Origin: Arthrobacter terricola
GTDB taxonomy: Bacteria; Actinomycetota; Actinomycetes; Actinomycetales; Micrococcaceae
Reading direction: 5' to 3'
DNA: 64,000 nucleotides
NCBI RefSeq assembly: GCF_004354015.1
Contig: NZ_SMRU01000017.1
Coordinates: 62,001 to 126,000 of the forward strand
In this document: one piece after another, positions 14,226-21,808 of the stretch
Layout: each line of letters begins with the position of its first letter
How positions within the stretch are numbered: the stretch's first letter is position 1
Translations under genes and position numbers: made by a program
The notes under the pieces: model-generated
What the model saw: the letters and a program-made list of their open reading frames with translations, nothing else
What the model was told of the DNA's origin: nothing
The model's database searches: none

Positions 14226-16949
14226 CTACTTCTTGGCGGGTGCTTTCCTGGCCGGCGCCTTGCGGGTGGCAGTGCGCTTGACCGGGCCCTTGGCGCGCTT
14301 CTCGGCCAGCAGTTCGATGGCCTGCTCGCGGGTCAGCTCCTCCAAGGACGTTGCACGCGGAACGGTGATGTTCGTGACGCCATCGGTGATGTACGGACCG
14401 AAGCGGCCTTCCTTCACCACGATGTTCTTCTCCGACACAGGGTCCGGCCCGAACTCAGCCAGAGGCGGAACGGCTGCACGGGCACCGCGCTGCTTCGGCT
14501 GGGAGTAGATTTCCAGCGCCTGTTCCAGGGTGATCGTGAAGATCTCCTCTTCCGTGGCGATGGAACGCGAATCGGTGCCCTTCTTCAAGTACGGGCCAAA
14601 GCGTCCGTTCTGCACCGTGATCGGGTTGCCTTCGGCGTCCCCGCCCAGGACGCGTGGGAGGCTCATGAGCTGCAGGGCCTCGTCGAGCGAAATGGTGTCG
14701 ACTGCCATGGACTTGAACAACGAACCGGTACGCGGCTTCGCCTTGACGGGCTTCTTCGGCGGCTTGGGCTTGCCGTTCTTGTAGTACTCCACCGGGAGGG
14801 CGGCCAATTGTTCGTCGGTCATCTCGGGGATGATTTCGGTAACGTAGGCGCCGTAGCGGCCGTTCTTCGCGACGACGGTGTGCCCCGTGTGCGGATCCGC
14901 GCCGAGGACGCGCTCCTCCGGAGCTGCCGTTTCCATCAGTTCCACGGCTTTGGCGGCCGTGAGCTCATCGGGCGCGAGGTCCTCCGGTACGTTGGCCCGT
15001 GCCGACTCCACGACTTCGCCGGTCTTGGGGTCGACAGTGGGGATGGAGCTTTCCAGGTATGGACCGAACTTGCCGACTCGCAGCGTAATGCCCTCGGCGA
15101 TCGGTACGGAGTTGATCTCGCGCGCATCGATCTCACCCAGGTTGTTGACGATGCTCAACAGGCCGGGATCCGCGTCTTCGCCGTAGTAGAAGTGCTTGAG
15201 CCATGCGGCTCCGATGGCCTGGCCGTTGGCGATCTTGTCCAGGTCGCCTTCCATGTCCGCCGTGAACTCGTAGTCCACGTAGTCGTGGAAGTGCTGCTCG
15301 AGGAGCCGGATCACCGAGAAAGCGATCCAGCTTGGCACCAGCGCGGAGCCTTGCTTCCGGACGTAGCCGCGGTCCTGGATCGTGGAGATCGTCGAAGCGT
15401 ACGTGGACGGGCGGCCGATGCCGCGCTTCTCCAACTCGGCCGTGAGCGACGCTTCCGTGTACCGGGGCGGCGGTGAAGTCTCGTGCCCGACGGCGACAAT
15501 CTCCGAAGCGGTCAGCGAATCGTCCTTTGCCACGTTGGGCAGGCGACGGGCCTCATCGGAGTCGTCGTCGCCGCGGCTTTCGTCCTTGCCCTCTTCGTAC
15601 GCGGCGAGAAAGCCCGGGAAGGTGATGACCGTGCCCGAAGCCGAGAATTCGGCGTCGCGTCCATCGCTCGCCACCGCGCCGAGGCGGATGGTGGCGGTGG
15701 AACCCTTGGCGTCGGCCATCTGCGAGGCGATGGTCCGCTTCCAGATCAATTCGTAGAGCCGGAAGGCGTCGCCGCTGAGCTGGCTCGCCACCTGGGCCGG
15801 GGTGCGGAACGAGTCACCGGCGGGACGGATGGCCTCGTGGGCTTCCTGCGCGTTGGCCGCCTTGTTCGCGTAAACCCGCGGAGACTGCGGCACGTACTCG
15901 GGGCCGTACAGCTCCGCGGCTTGCCGACGAGCTGCGGTGAGGGCTTCATCGCTCAGCGCCGACGAGTCGGTACGCATATAAGTGATGTAGCCGTTTTCAT
16001 ACAGGCGCTGGGCGATCTGCATGGTGCTCTTGGAAGAGAAGCGTAGCTTGCGGCCCGCTTCCTGCTGGAGTGTCGACGTCGTGAACGGCGCCGCCGGGCG
16101 GCGCGTGTACGGCTTGGTGTCCACCGAGCGGACGCGGAAGTCCGAGTTTTCCAGCCCGGCTGCCAACGACGTCGCGAGTTCCTCGTTAAGGTGAACCACG
16201 TTCGAGGAGGTGAGGACGCCGTCGTCGTTGAAGTCACGGCCGGTGGCCACCTTGGCGCCGTCCACGGCAGCCAATTTCGCTTTGAAGCTCGCGGATTCGG
16301 TGCCGAACTGGCCCGTCAAGTCCCAGTAGGACGCGGCCTTGAACGCCATGCGTTCGCGTTCGCGGTCCACCACCATGCGGGTCACCACAGACTGCACGCG
16401 GCCTGCCGACAGGCCCCGGGCCACCTTGCGCCACAGGACCGGCGAGATCTCGTAACCGTAGAGGCGGTCCAGGATACGACGGGTTTCCTGGGCATCCACG
16501 AGGGCGCTGTCGACGTCGCGCAGGTTGCCCATGGCGCGGTGGATGGCTTCCTTCGTGATTTCGCCGAAGGTCATGCGATAGACGGGAACCTTGGGCTTCA
16601 GGACCTCCAGGAGGTGCCACGCGATGGCTTCGCCCTCGCGGTCCCCATCTGTTGCGAGGTAAAGTTCGTCGGCGTCCTTGAGCTGGGCCTTGAGTTCGGC
16701 AACCTTTTTCTTCTTGTCCGGGGACACCACGTAGTACGGCTTGAAGTCGTTTTCGATGTCCACGGCGAACTTGCCCACCGAGGTCTTCTTCAGTTCTGCA
16801 GGGAGATCCGAGGGCTGCGGGAGATCGCGGATATGACCGATCGAGGCCTCGACAATGAAGCCTTCGCCAAGGTACTTGGCAATGGTCTTGCTCTTGGCCG
16901 GAGACTCCACGATCACGAGTTTCTTGCCGGTTTTTGCCTTGCTGGGCAC
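14226..16949 (-). CDS. topA: DNA topoisomerase I (type IA)
   Basis: This enzyme relaxes negatively supercoiled DNA by single-strand passage. The 907 residues comprise an N-terminal Toprim domain (KLVIVESPAKSKTIAKYLG; DGDREGEAIAWHLLEVL), the type IA core with active-site tyrosine at about residue 324 (GYITYMRTDSSALS), and several C-terminal DNA-binding repeats with FGPYL-type cores. A Lys/Ala/Pro-rich basic tail ends in APARKAPAKK. The actinobacterial type uses these repeats instead of zinc ribbons. The start is GTG at 16949, preceded by TAGGAGC at proper spacing; the upstream extension is rejected. In mycobacteria topA likewise precedes the helicase/tad block. Confidence 0.97.
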   Translation of the reverse strand: MPSKAKTGKKLVIVESPAKSKTIAKYLGEGFIVEASIGHIRDLPQPSDLPAELKKTSVGKFAVDIENDFKPYYVVSPDKKKKVAELKAQLKDADELYLATDGDREGEAIAWHLLEVLKPKVPVYRMTFGEITKEAIHRAMGNLRDVDSALVDAQETRRILDRLYGYEISPVLWRKVARGLSAGRVQSVVTRMVVDRERERMAFKAASYWDLTGQFGTESASFKAKLAAVDGAKVATGRDFNDDGVLTSSNVVHLNEELATSLAAGLENSDFRVRSVDTKPYTRRPAAPFTTSTLQQEAGRKLRFSSKSTMQIAQRLYENGYITYMRTDSSALSDEALTAARRQAAELYGPEYVPQSPRVYANKAANAQEAHEAIRPAGDSFRTPAQVASQLSGDAFRLYELIWKRTIASQMADAKGSTATIRLGAVASDGRDAEFSASGTVITFPGFLAAYEEGKDESRGDDDSDEARRLPNVAKDDSLTASEIVAVGHETSPPPRYTEASLTAELEKRGIGRPSTYASTISTIQDRGYVRKQGSALVPSWIAFSVIRLLEQHFHDYVDYEFTADMEGDLDKIANGQAIGAAWLKHFYYGEDADPGLLSIVNNLGEIDAREINSVPIAEGITLRVGKFGPYLESSIPTVDPKTGEVVESARANVPEDLAPDELTAAKAVELMETAAPEERVLGADPHTGHTVVAKNGRYGAYVTEIIPEMTDEQLAALPVEYYKNGKPKPPKKPVKAKPRTGSLFKSMAVDTISLDEALQLMSLPRVLGGDAEGNPITVQNGRFGPYLKKGTDSRSIATEEEIFTITLEQALEIYSQPKQRGARAAVPPLAEFGPDPVSEKNIVVKEGRFGPYITDGVTNITVPRATSLEELTREQAIELLAEKRAKGPVKRTATRKAPARKAPAKK

Positions 16950-17035
16950 GGTGCTCCTACAGAAAAAAGAAATGCTTGGGCTGGTGCCCATACTGGCCTA
17001 GTTCACCATATTTTGCAGAATCGTGCGCCAAGGGA

Positions 17036-17665
17036 CTAGGTGGTGGTGGGCGTCCGATCATCCGGAATCATCGACCACATAGTAGCGATCCGCACCGCGT
17101 CTTCAGGAATCCGGGTGGGATCTTCGAGCTCATATGACCTGATGAGCTCTTGGAATTTTGCCTTGAGGTCCGCCCTCTGGTCCGGGGTCAGGTACAGCAA
17201 ATCGCTCGACAGGACCATGGCGGCCGCTTCGTTCGCGGCCTCGCCGCGCTGCCGCCGCTCGCCGCGGGCCCGAGTGAACGCCGTCGCCCTCCGCCGGAAG
17301 GCATCCAGTTCGAGTTCGACGACGGCGATCTCCGGGCTGGGCGCGTTGCCGCCGGACTTGATGGTGAAGTCCGAACCGGCGGCCTTCCATCGCCTTTCGC
17401 GCGCGTCGCCTTCATTGTCCGCCGCGGTGACGATCCCCCACTTCTGGAGGGCCCGCAGGTGGTAGCTCATGGCGCTCGGGGTGAGGCCAGTCTGGGCTGC
17501 CAGCTCGGTGGCCGTGCGGCTGAGTTGCGTGGAGTAGAGCTCGGTGATGACCTCGAGCCGGGCCGCATGCGCAAGCGCGCGGATGGCTTTGGGGTCGGTG
17601 ATCTCCACCGTTTTCTCGGGCCGTCGCCGGCGTTTCGGGGTGGCCAGCCCGTTTGATTCATTCAC
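17036..17665 (-). CDS. ArsR/HTH_20 family transcriptional regulator, 209 aa
   Basis: Residues 20-100 contain a winged helix of the ArsR/HTH_20 type (IRALAHAARLEVITEL, then GLTPSAMSYHLRALQKWGIV). They are followed by a helical, Arg/Glu-rich C-terminal half with a possible coiled coil. The N-terminus is basic (PKRRRRPEK). There are no metal-ligand cysteines. The gene sits between topA and the methyltransferase gene, on the same strand, 16 bp downstream of the latter. Coexpression is likely. Its effector and targets are unknown. Confidence 0.82.
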   Translation of the reverse strand: MNESNGLATPKRRRRPEKTVEITDPKAIRALAHAARLEVITELYSTQLSRTATELAAQTGLTPSAMSYHLRALQKWGIVTAADNEGDARERRWKAAGSDFTIKSGGNAPSPEIAVVELELDAFRRRATAFTRARGERRQRGEAANEAAAMVLSSDLLYLTPDQRADLKAKFQELIRSYELEDPTRIPEDAVRIATMWSMIPDDRTPTTT

Positions 17666-17681
17666 TGGATCAGCTTATCCG

Positions 17682-19394
17682 TCAGTCGGCGTCCGTTACC
17701 TCGGGCAACAGGAAACCGTCCCGGACCAGGTTGGCCACATCTGAAAGCAGCCCGGCGCGGAAAGCGTCGTCGTCGAAATCGTCCCCACCACCCAACAACG
17801 CGGACAAGGCGCCGATCAGCTGCCCAACCGACAATTCGCCGTCGCACGCTGATACGAATCCGGCCAGCTCGGTGCTCAGCAGGTTCGTCCGGCGCAGTCC
17901 CGCGCCTTGGCGCAACAGGATGACGCCGGGATGCTCGGCGCCCGGGCGCTGGTGGCGTTCCTCGGTGACGTCGTCGGCCACCACCAAGTGGGCCTCAACG
18001 AGATCGTGGGCGTCCAGCCAACCAGTGCGCTCGATCGCGGCGGCCAAGTGCGGACCGATCGGTTGCTCGATCGGGTAGGTGATCTCCTCGAAACGCGTCG
18101 ACCCCTCCCTTGAATCGTCCGCAGGGCGGCGCAACCAGATCATGCCAAAACCGACAGCCTCGACGTCGCGCGACGCGAAATCACTCAAGTACGCGCCGTA
18201 CGCATTCCGGTATAGCTCGCGGTCGCGGCCTTCGGAAGCGTCCTGCAGCCACGTCTCGGCGTAAAACTCGGGGCTCACCTGTTCCCGCTGGATGAACCAC
18301 GCGTCGGTGCGGGACTGGGTGTCGTTGCCGGACTGGGCGTCGGTGTGGGACTGGGCGAGCCAGGAAGCCGGCCGTTCGCTCCATGCACTGCCCGCTCGAA
18401 CTTCCCAGTTTCCGAGCATCTGGGCCGTGCCTCCCGGAGCAAGCACGTCCGGCAACGTACGGACCAGTTGGGCGACGATCTCATCGCCCGGCAGTCCGCC
18501 GTCGCGGTAGGTGAACTGATCCGACGCTTGCTCACCCTCAGTCCGCGGAGTGATGACGAACGGCGGATTGGACACCACCAGATCGAAGGTCTCACCCGCC
18601 ACCGGCTCGAGAAGTGAGCCCAGCCTCAGGCTCACGCGGGATTCTAGGTCCGCTGGATCGAGGCGCAAGGCATCCGCGTTGAGCAACAAGTTGAAACGGG
18701 TGAACGCCAGAGCCCGCTCGGAAATGTCCGTAGCAGTCACATGCTCACTGTGGTGGAGGAGATGGAAAGCCTGTATTCCGCAGCCGGTCCCGAGGTCCAG
18801 CGCACGCTTCGACGGCCTTCGGATGGTGGTTTGCACGAGTGTGGTGGACGCCTGCCCGATGCCCAGGACGTGATCGTGCCGGAGCACGCCGGGCTGCTGG
18901 TGCGCGGCCAAGTCGCTCGCGACCCACAGTTCGACCCCTTCTGCTTCGTCTTCCTCCGGGACCCCGCCCCAACCGTACGGCCGCAGGTCCACTTTGGCGG
19001 CGACAGCACCGCCGTCGTTCTTCACCGCCAGGCCGAGCTCGACGAGTCCCGCCGTACGGGTCCGCGGCAACGCGGCGTCGATATCGCCGTCGCTTTGCGG
19101 GACCGCGAGGAGCCACAAGCGCACGACGACGGCGAGCGCGGCTTTCGCGCGGTCCGTCGCCGCACCGGGGGTGAAGTTGTGCGGTTCGGTGGCGATCAGC
19201 GCCGGGATGATCTGGTCCCTCGCGAGCGCGGCGTTCGCGGACTCCCCAAGCAGTTCCGCGACTCCGTCCAAGGTGTACCCGACATTCCGCAGGTCGTCCG
19301 CAAGCTCACTGAGCAGTTCGGGGAGGTCGCTGCGGGGCGCATCGACGGCTGCGGGAGTGGTCCCCGGGATGGTGGGCGTTGCGGGTTCGGTCAC
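17682..19394 (-). CDS. Large class I SAM-dependent methyltransferase (PrmC/RsmC-like core), 570 aa
   Basis: This has three parts: an N-terminal helical domain (residues 20-190; actinobacterial DUF7059-like), a Rossmann methyltransferase core with SAM motif LDLGTGCGIQAFHL and catalytic NPPFVITPR, and a C-terminal domain. The NPPF motif indicates N-methylation of an amide or a nucleobase, as in release-factor or rRNA methyltransferases. The exact target is not known. The start is GTG at 19394, with no Shine-Dalgarno sequence but TAGACT about 8 nt upstream, compatible with a leaderless transcript. An 18-bp tandem repeat in the core adds three QSxxD units, probably in a surface loop. Confidence 0.85.
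   Translation of the reverse strand: MTEPATPTIPGTTPAAVDAPRSDLPELLSELADDLRNVGYTLDGVAELLGESANAALARDQIIPALIATEPHNFTPGAATDRAKAALAVVVRLWLLAVPQSDGDIDAALPRTRTAGLVELGLAVKNDGGAVAAKVDLRPYGWGGVPEEDEAEGVELWVASDLAAHQQPGVLRHDHVLGIGQASTTLVQTTIRRPSKRALDLGTGCGIQAFHLLHHSEHVTATDISERALAFTRFNLLLNADALRLDPADLESRVSLRLGSLLEPVAGETFDLVVSNPPFVITPRTEGEQASDQFTYRDGGLPGDEIVAQLVRTLPDVLAPGGTAQMLGNWEVRAGSAWSERPASWLAQSHTDAQSGNDTQSRTDAWFIQREQVSPEFYAETWLQDASEGRDRELYRNAYGAYLSDFASRDVEAVGFGMIWLRRPADDSREGSTRFEEITYPIEQPIGPHLAAAIERTGWLDAHDLVEAHLVVADDVTEERHQRPGAEHPGVILLRQGAGLRRTNLLSTELAGFVSACDGELSVGQLIGALSALLGGGDDFDDDAFRAGLLSDVANLVRDGFLLPEVTDAD
18303..18356. repeat. 18-bp x3 tandem repeat inside the methyltransferase gene
   Basis: Three adjacent 18-bp units (starting 18303, 18321 and 18339), each of the form GTCGkTGysGGACTGGGy, encode three consecutive six-residue (A/T)QSxxD repeats. 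The period is a multiple of three, so copy-number change would keep the frame. Confidence 0.8.
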
Positions 19395-19496
19395 TGTGCA
19401 AGTCTATGGTGCGGGTCCGACGGTATTAGTGCGGGGACTGGCGCCGCTGGCCGGCCGACGGCTTGGCGACCTGCTGCGAGCGGGTAGCGTTAAACC

Positions 19497-19934
19497 ATGG
19501 CTTTTCACCTTTCCACCTGGCGCCGCGCTGCGCTGGTCGTCGTCGGCGCGGGGTCTCTTGCGTTGACGGCATGTGCTCCGTCAGTTTCGGTCGATAACGC
19601 AGATATCCCCGCGTGGAAGGCGACAACCATCCCCTCCGCTCCCGGAGTCGTCTTTGAAGACTCCGGAAAAATCCCGAACCGTGATCCCGTGAGCAAGGGG
19701 ATGCCGAACATCGCCGTCGGTACTTATACCTTGACCGTCGCGTGCGACGGCGGCGGCAAGGCCTTCTTCGACGTGTCCGTTTCCGGCAAGCAACTAACCG
19801 AGGCCGGAGCTGCCTGCAACGGAAGCCGGGAAACAGCCCGGATCAAGATCACCTCGGCCGGCCCGCTGAGCATCAGCGCGAGCAGCGTGGACGCCCCGCT
19901 GATCTACGCGTACCAGCTGGTGGCAACTCCCTAG
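19497..19934 (+). CDS. Small secreted lipoprotein, 145 aa
   Basis: A signal peptide (RRAALVVVGAGSLALTAC) with lipobox LTAC predicts lipidation at Cys-26 and anchoring to the outer face of the membrane. The mature part is a small, probably beta-rich domain with two further cysteines (TVACDGGG and GAACNGS) that could form a disulfide. I do not recognise the family. The gene is divergent from the methyltransferase, 102 bp away, and convergent with the TrhO gene, whose stop lies 12 bp downstream. No partner is obvious. Confidence 0.8.
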   Translation: MAFHLSTWRRAALVVVGAGSLALTACAPSVSVDNADIPAWKATTIPSAPGVVFEDSGKIPNRDPVSKGMPNIAVGTYTLTVACDGGGKAFFDVSVSGKQLTEAGAACNGSRETARIKITSAGPLSISASSVDAPLIYAYQLVATP

Positions 19935-19946
19935 CGCGGGGCGGGG

Positions 19947-20840
19947 TTAAGCTGCGCAACCTTGCGGGCAGCGCAAGGTTTCAGGGCTCGACGCGCAATC
20001 AGCGCAGTACAGCGTGAGGTTGCGGCAGCTCGGGTTGGAGCAGTTCTCGAACTTGTTCGTGGGCGCTTGGCACCGGACGCAGGCGCCGATGGTTTTGGCG
20101 TCTTCGCTGAACTCCATGTGCATGCGCTTATCGAAGACGTATAGGGACCCCTCCCACAGGCCTTGGTCCTTGTAGGTTTCGCCGTAGCGGACAATACCGC
20201 CGTCGAGTTGGTAAACCTCCTTGAACCCGCGGTTCACCATGAGGCTCGAGAGGACCTCGCAACGGATACCACCCGTGCAGTAGGTGACCACCGGCTGGTC
20301 CTTGAGGTCGTCGTACTTTCCGGAGTCGAGTTCCTTGATGAAGTCGTGAGTGGTGGCGACGTCGGGAACAATTGCGTCCTTGAACTTGCCGATCTGTGCT
20401 TCGAAAGCGTTACGGCCGTCGAAGAACTTGACCTCTTGACCGGCGGATTTCTTGGCCTCGAGGAGGTCATGCAGTTCGTTTGGCTTGAGGTGTTTTCCGC
20501 CGCCGACCACGCCGTTTTCGTCCACCTTCAACTCGCCGGGCGCACCGAAGGATACGATCTCGTCGCGGACCTTCACGCTGAGACGCGGGAAGTCTTCGGC
20601 GCCGCCTTCGGACCATTTGAAATCAATGCCGTGGAAGCCTTTGTATTCCTTGGTGGTCTTTACGTATTGCTTGACCTTATTAAGCTCGCCGCCCACTGTG
20701 GCATTGATGCCATCCCGGGAAATCAGGATTCTTCCGGTCAAACCCAGCTTCTCGCACAGGGCACGCTGCCAGAGCCGCACCGCGTCCGGGTCCGCGATCG
20801 GAGTAAAGCCGTAGAAGAGAACAATCCTGTTTAAAGCCAC
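19947..20840 (-). CDS. trhO: tRNA uridine(34) hydroxylase, rhodanese-like (UPF0176)
   Basis: TrhO introduces 5-hydroxyuridine at the wobble position of tRNAs, a step toward cmo5U/mo5U. The 297-residue protein has an N-terminal acylphosphatase-like domain, a rhodanese domain with the active-site loop YCTGGIRCE, and a C-terminal cysteine-rich region ([30 protein letters not shown]) that could bind zinc. The start is GTG at 20840. It is transcribed towards the lipoprotein gene, which points the other way. Thiosulfate sulfurtransferase activity is possible but less likely. Confidence 0.9.
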   Translation of the reverse strand: MALNRIVLFYGFTPIADPDAVRLWQRALCEKLGLTGRILISRDGINATVGGELNKVKQYVKTTKEYKGFHGIDFKWSEGGAEDFPRLSVKVRDEIVSFGAPGELKVDENGVVGGGKHLKPNELHDLLEAKKSAGQEVKFFDGRNAFEAQIGKFKDAIVPDVATTHDFIKELDSGKYDDLKDQPVVTYCTGGIRCEVLSSLMVNRGFKEVYQLDGGIVRYGETYKDQGLWEGSLYVFDKRMHMEFSEDAKTIGACVRCQAPTNKFENCSNPSCRNLTLYCADCASSPETLRCPQGCAA

Positions 20841-20963
20841 GAATCAAGGGTACTTGGTGGCTCCAAACCGGCATGTTGAACGGACGTTCGCCCCTCTAAG
20901 TGTTAATGGAGCTGTTACTGACGCCCACTGTTGATTCCAAGACTGCTGACATAGTCTCTCTAC

Positions 20964-21659
20964 ATGAGCCATGACGCCTTGGTTGAAGACATCACTCAGC
21001 TGTTGGACGTATGGGTAGCCGGCTGGGCCGGCTCCCGCGGCTACCAGACGCAAAGGGAAGGCCGCTTCCCTGCCGCGCTGCGCGCGGACAAGACAGGCGA
21101 ATGGGAATACTTCGCCCACGACCCTTCGGAAGCCGAATTCGCTGCCTTGGCTGCGAAGACTGCCGAGGCGGAAAGCCGGATCCTGACCATCCTGACAAAT
21201 GACGTTGCGCGCTACACGGAGCTGGCACGCCAACACCGGCTTAACATCACCTCCGATTCCCAAACCATGATGATCGTGGACATGCGCACGCAAGATGCGG
21301 AAGACCCGTGGCTTTCGGACGATGACCTCAAGCTCAAGACGTCATCCAAGAAGGGCGTCCACTACGCAGTGGTGCATGCGGGCGATGAAGTAGCGGCCAG
21401 CGGCCAGGTATTCGTGGTCAAGCAGACAGCCGTGTTCGACAAGATCGTCACGGAGCCCAACTTCCAGCGCCGCGGCCTTGGAAGCTTCATCATGAAGGCC
21501 CTCGCTGCAAAGGCTTTTGAGCACGACGTCGAAAGCGGGCTCCTCCTGGCATCCTTGGACGGGCAGCACTTGTACTCGCACCTGGGGTGGAAAGACGTGA
21601 GCCAGGTTCTGATGATGTCCACCAAGCCGATCGAGGAAACCGACCTGTCCTTGGCATAG
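20964..21659 (+). CDS. GNAT family N-acetyltransferase, 231 aa
   Basis: A C-terminal GNAT fold spans residues 110-225, with acetyl-CoA-binding motif FQRRGLGSFIMKALAAKAF and the later LASLDGQHLYSHLGW. The N-terminal half is unusual: WVAGWAGSRGYQTQREGRF, then HDPSEAEFAALA. It may be a second, degenerate GNAT-like domain or a substrate-binding region. The substrate is unknown; amino acids, amines or antibiotics are possibilities. The ATG at 20964 follows closely after TTGATT and TAGTCT elements, and no Shine-Dalgarno sequence is seen. A long inverted repeat follows the gene. Confidence 0.85.
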   Translation: MSHDALVEDITQLLDVWVAGWAGSRGYQTQREGRFPAALRADKTGEWEYFAHDPSEAEFAALAAKTAEAESRILTILTNDVARYTELARQHRLNITSDSQTMMIVDMRTQDAEDPWLSDDDLKLKTSSKKGVHYAVVHAGDEVAASGQVFVVKQTAVFDKIVTEPNFQRRGLGSFIMKALAAKAFEHDVESGLLLASLDGQHLYSHLGWKDVSQVLMMSTKPIEETDLSLA

Positions 21660-21674
21660 GGCGCACCGGGCTTT

Positions 21675-21742
21675 CCGTTTCGACGGTTCCCTGCGCACAA
21701 GCTGTTCGCCACCATCGTTTGCGCAGGGAACCATCGAAACGG
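21675..21742. repeat. Inverted repeat with 23-bp arms after the GNAT gene
   Basis: The left arm (21675-21697) and right arm (21720-21742) are complementary over 23 bp except for one position, a C/A mismatch in plus-strand RNA and a G-U pair in minus-strand RNA. The loop is 22 nt. The arms contain TTCCCTGCGCA and TGCGCAGGGAA. The repeat fills the gap between GNAT and helicase genes. It may be a terminator without a T-run or a mobile palindromic element. Confidence 0.75.
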
Positions 21743-21808
21743 GCGAGAGCTTGGCTTTGGCACTGGGCCGATGATCGTCGGTTTCGCGTGCGATGACAGA
21801 ATGTTCTG

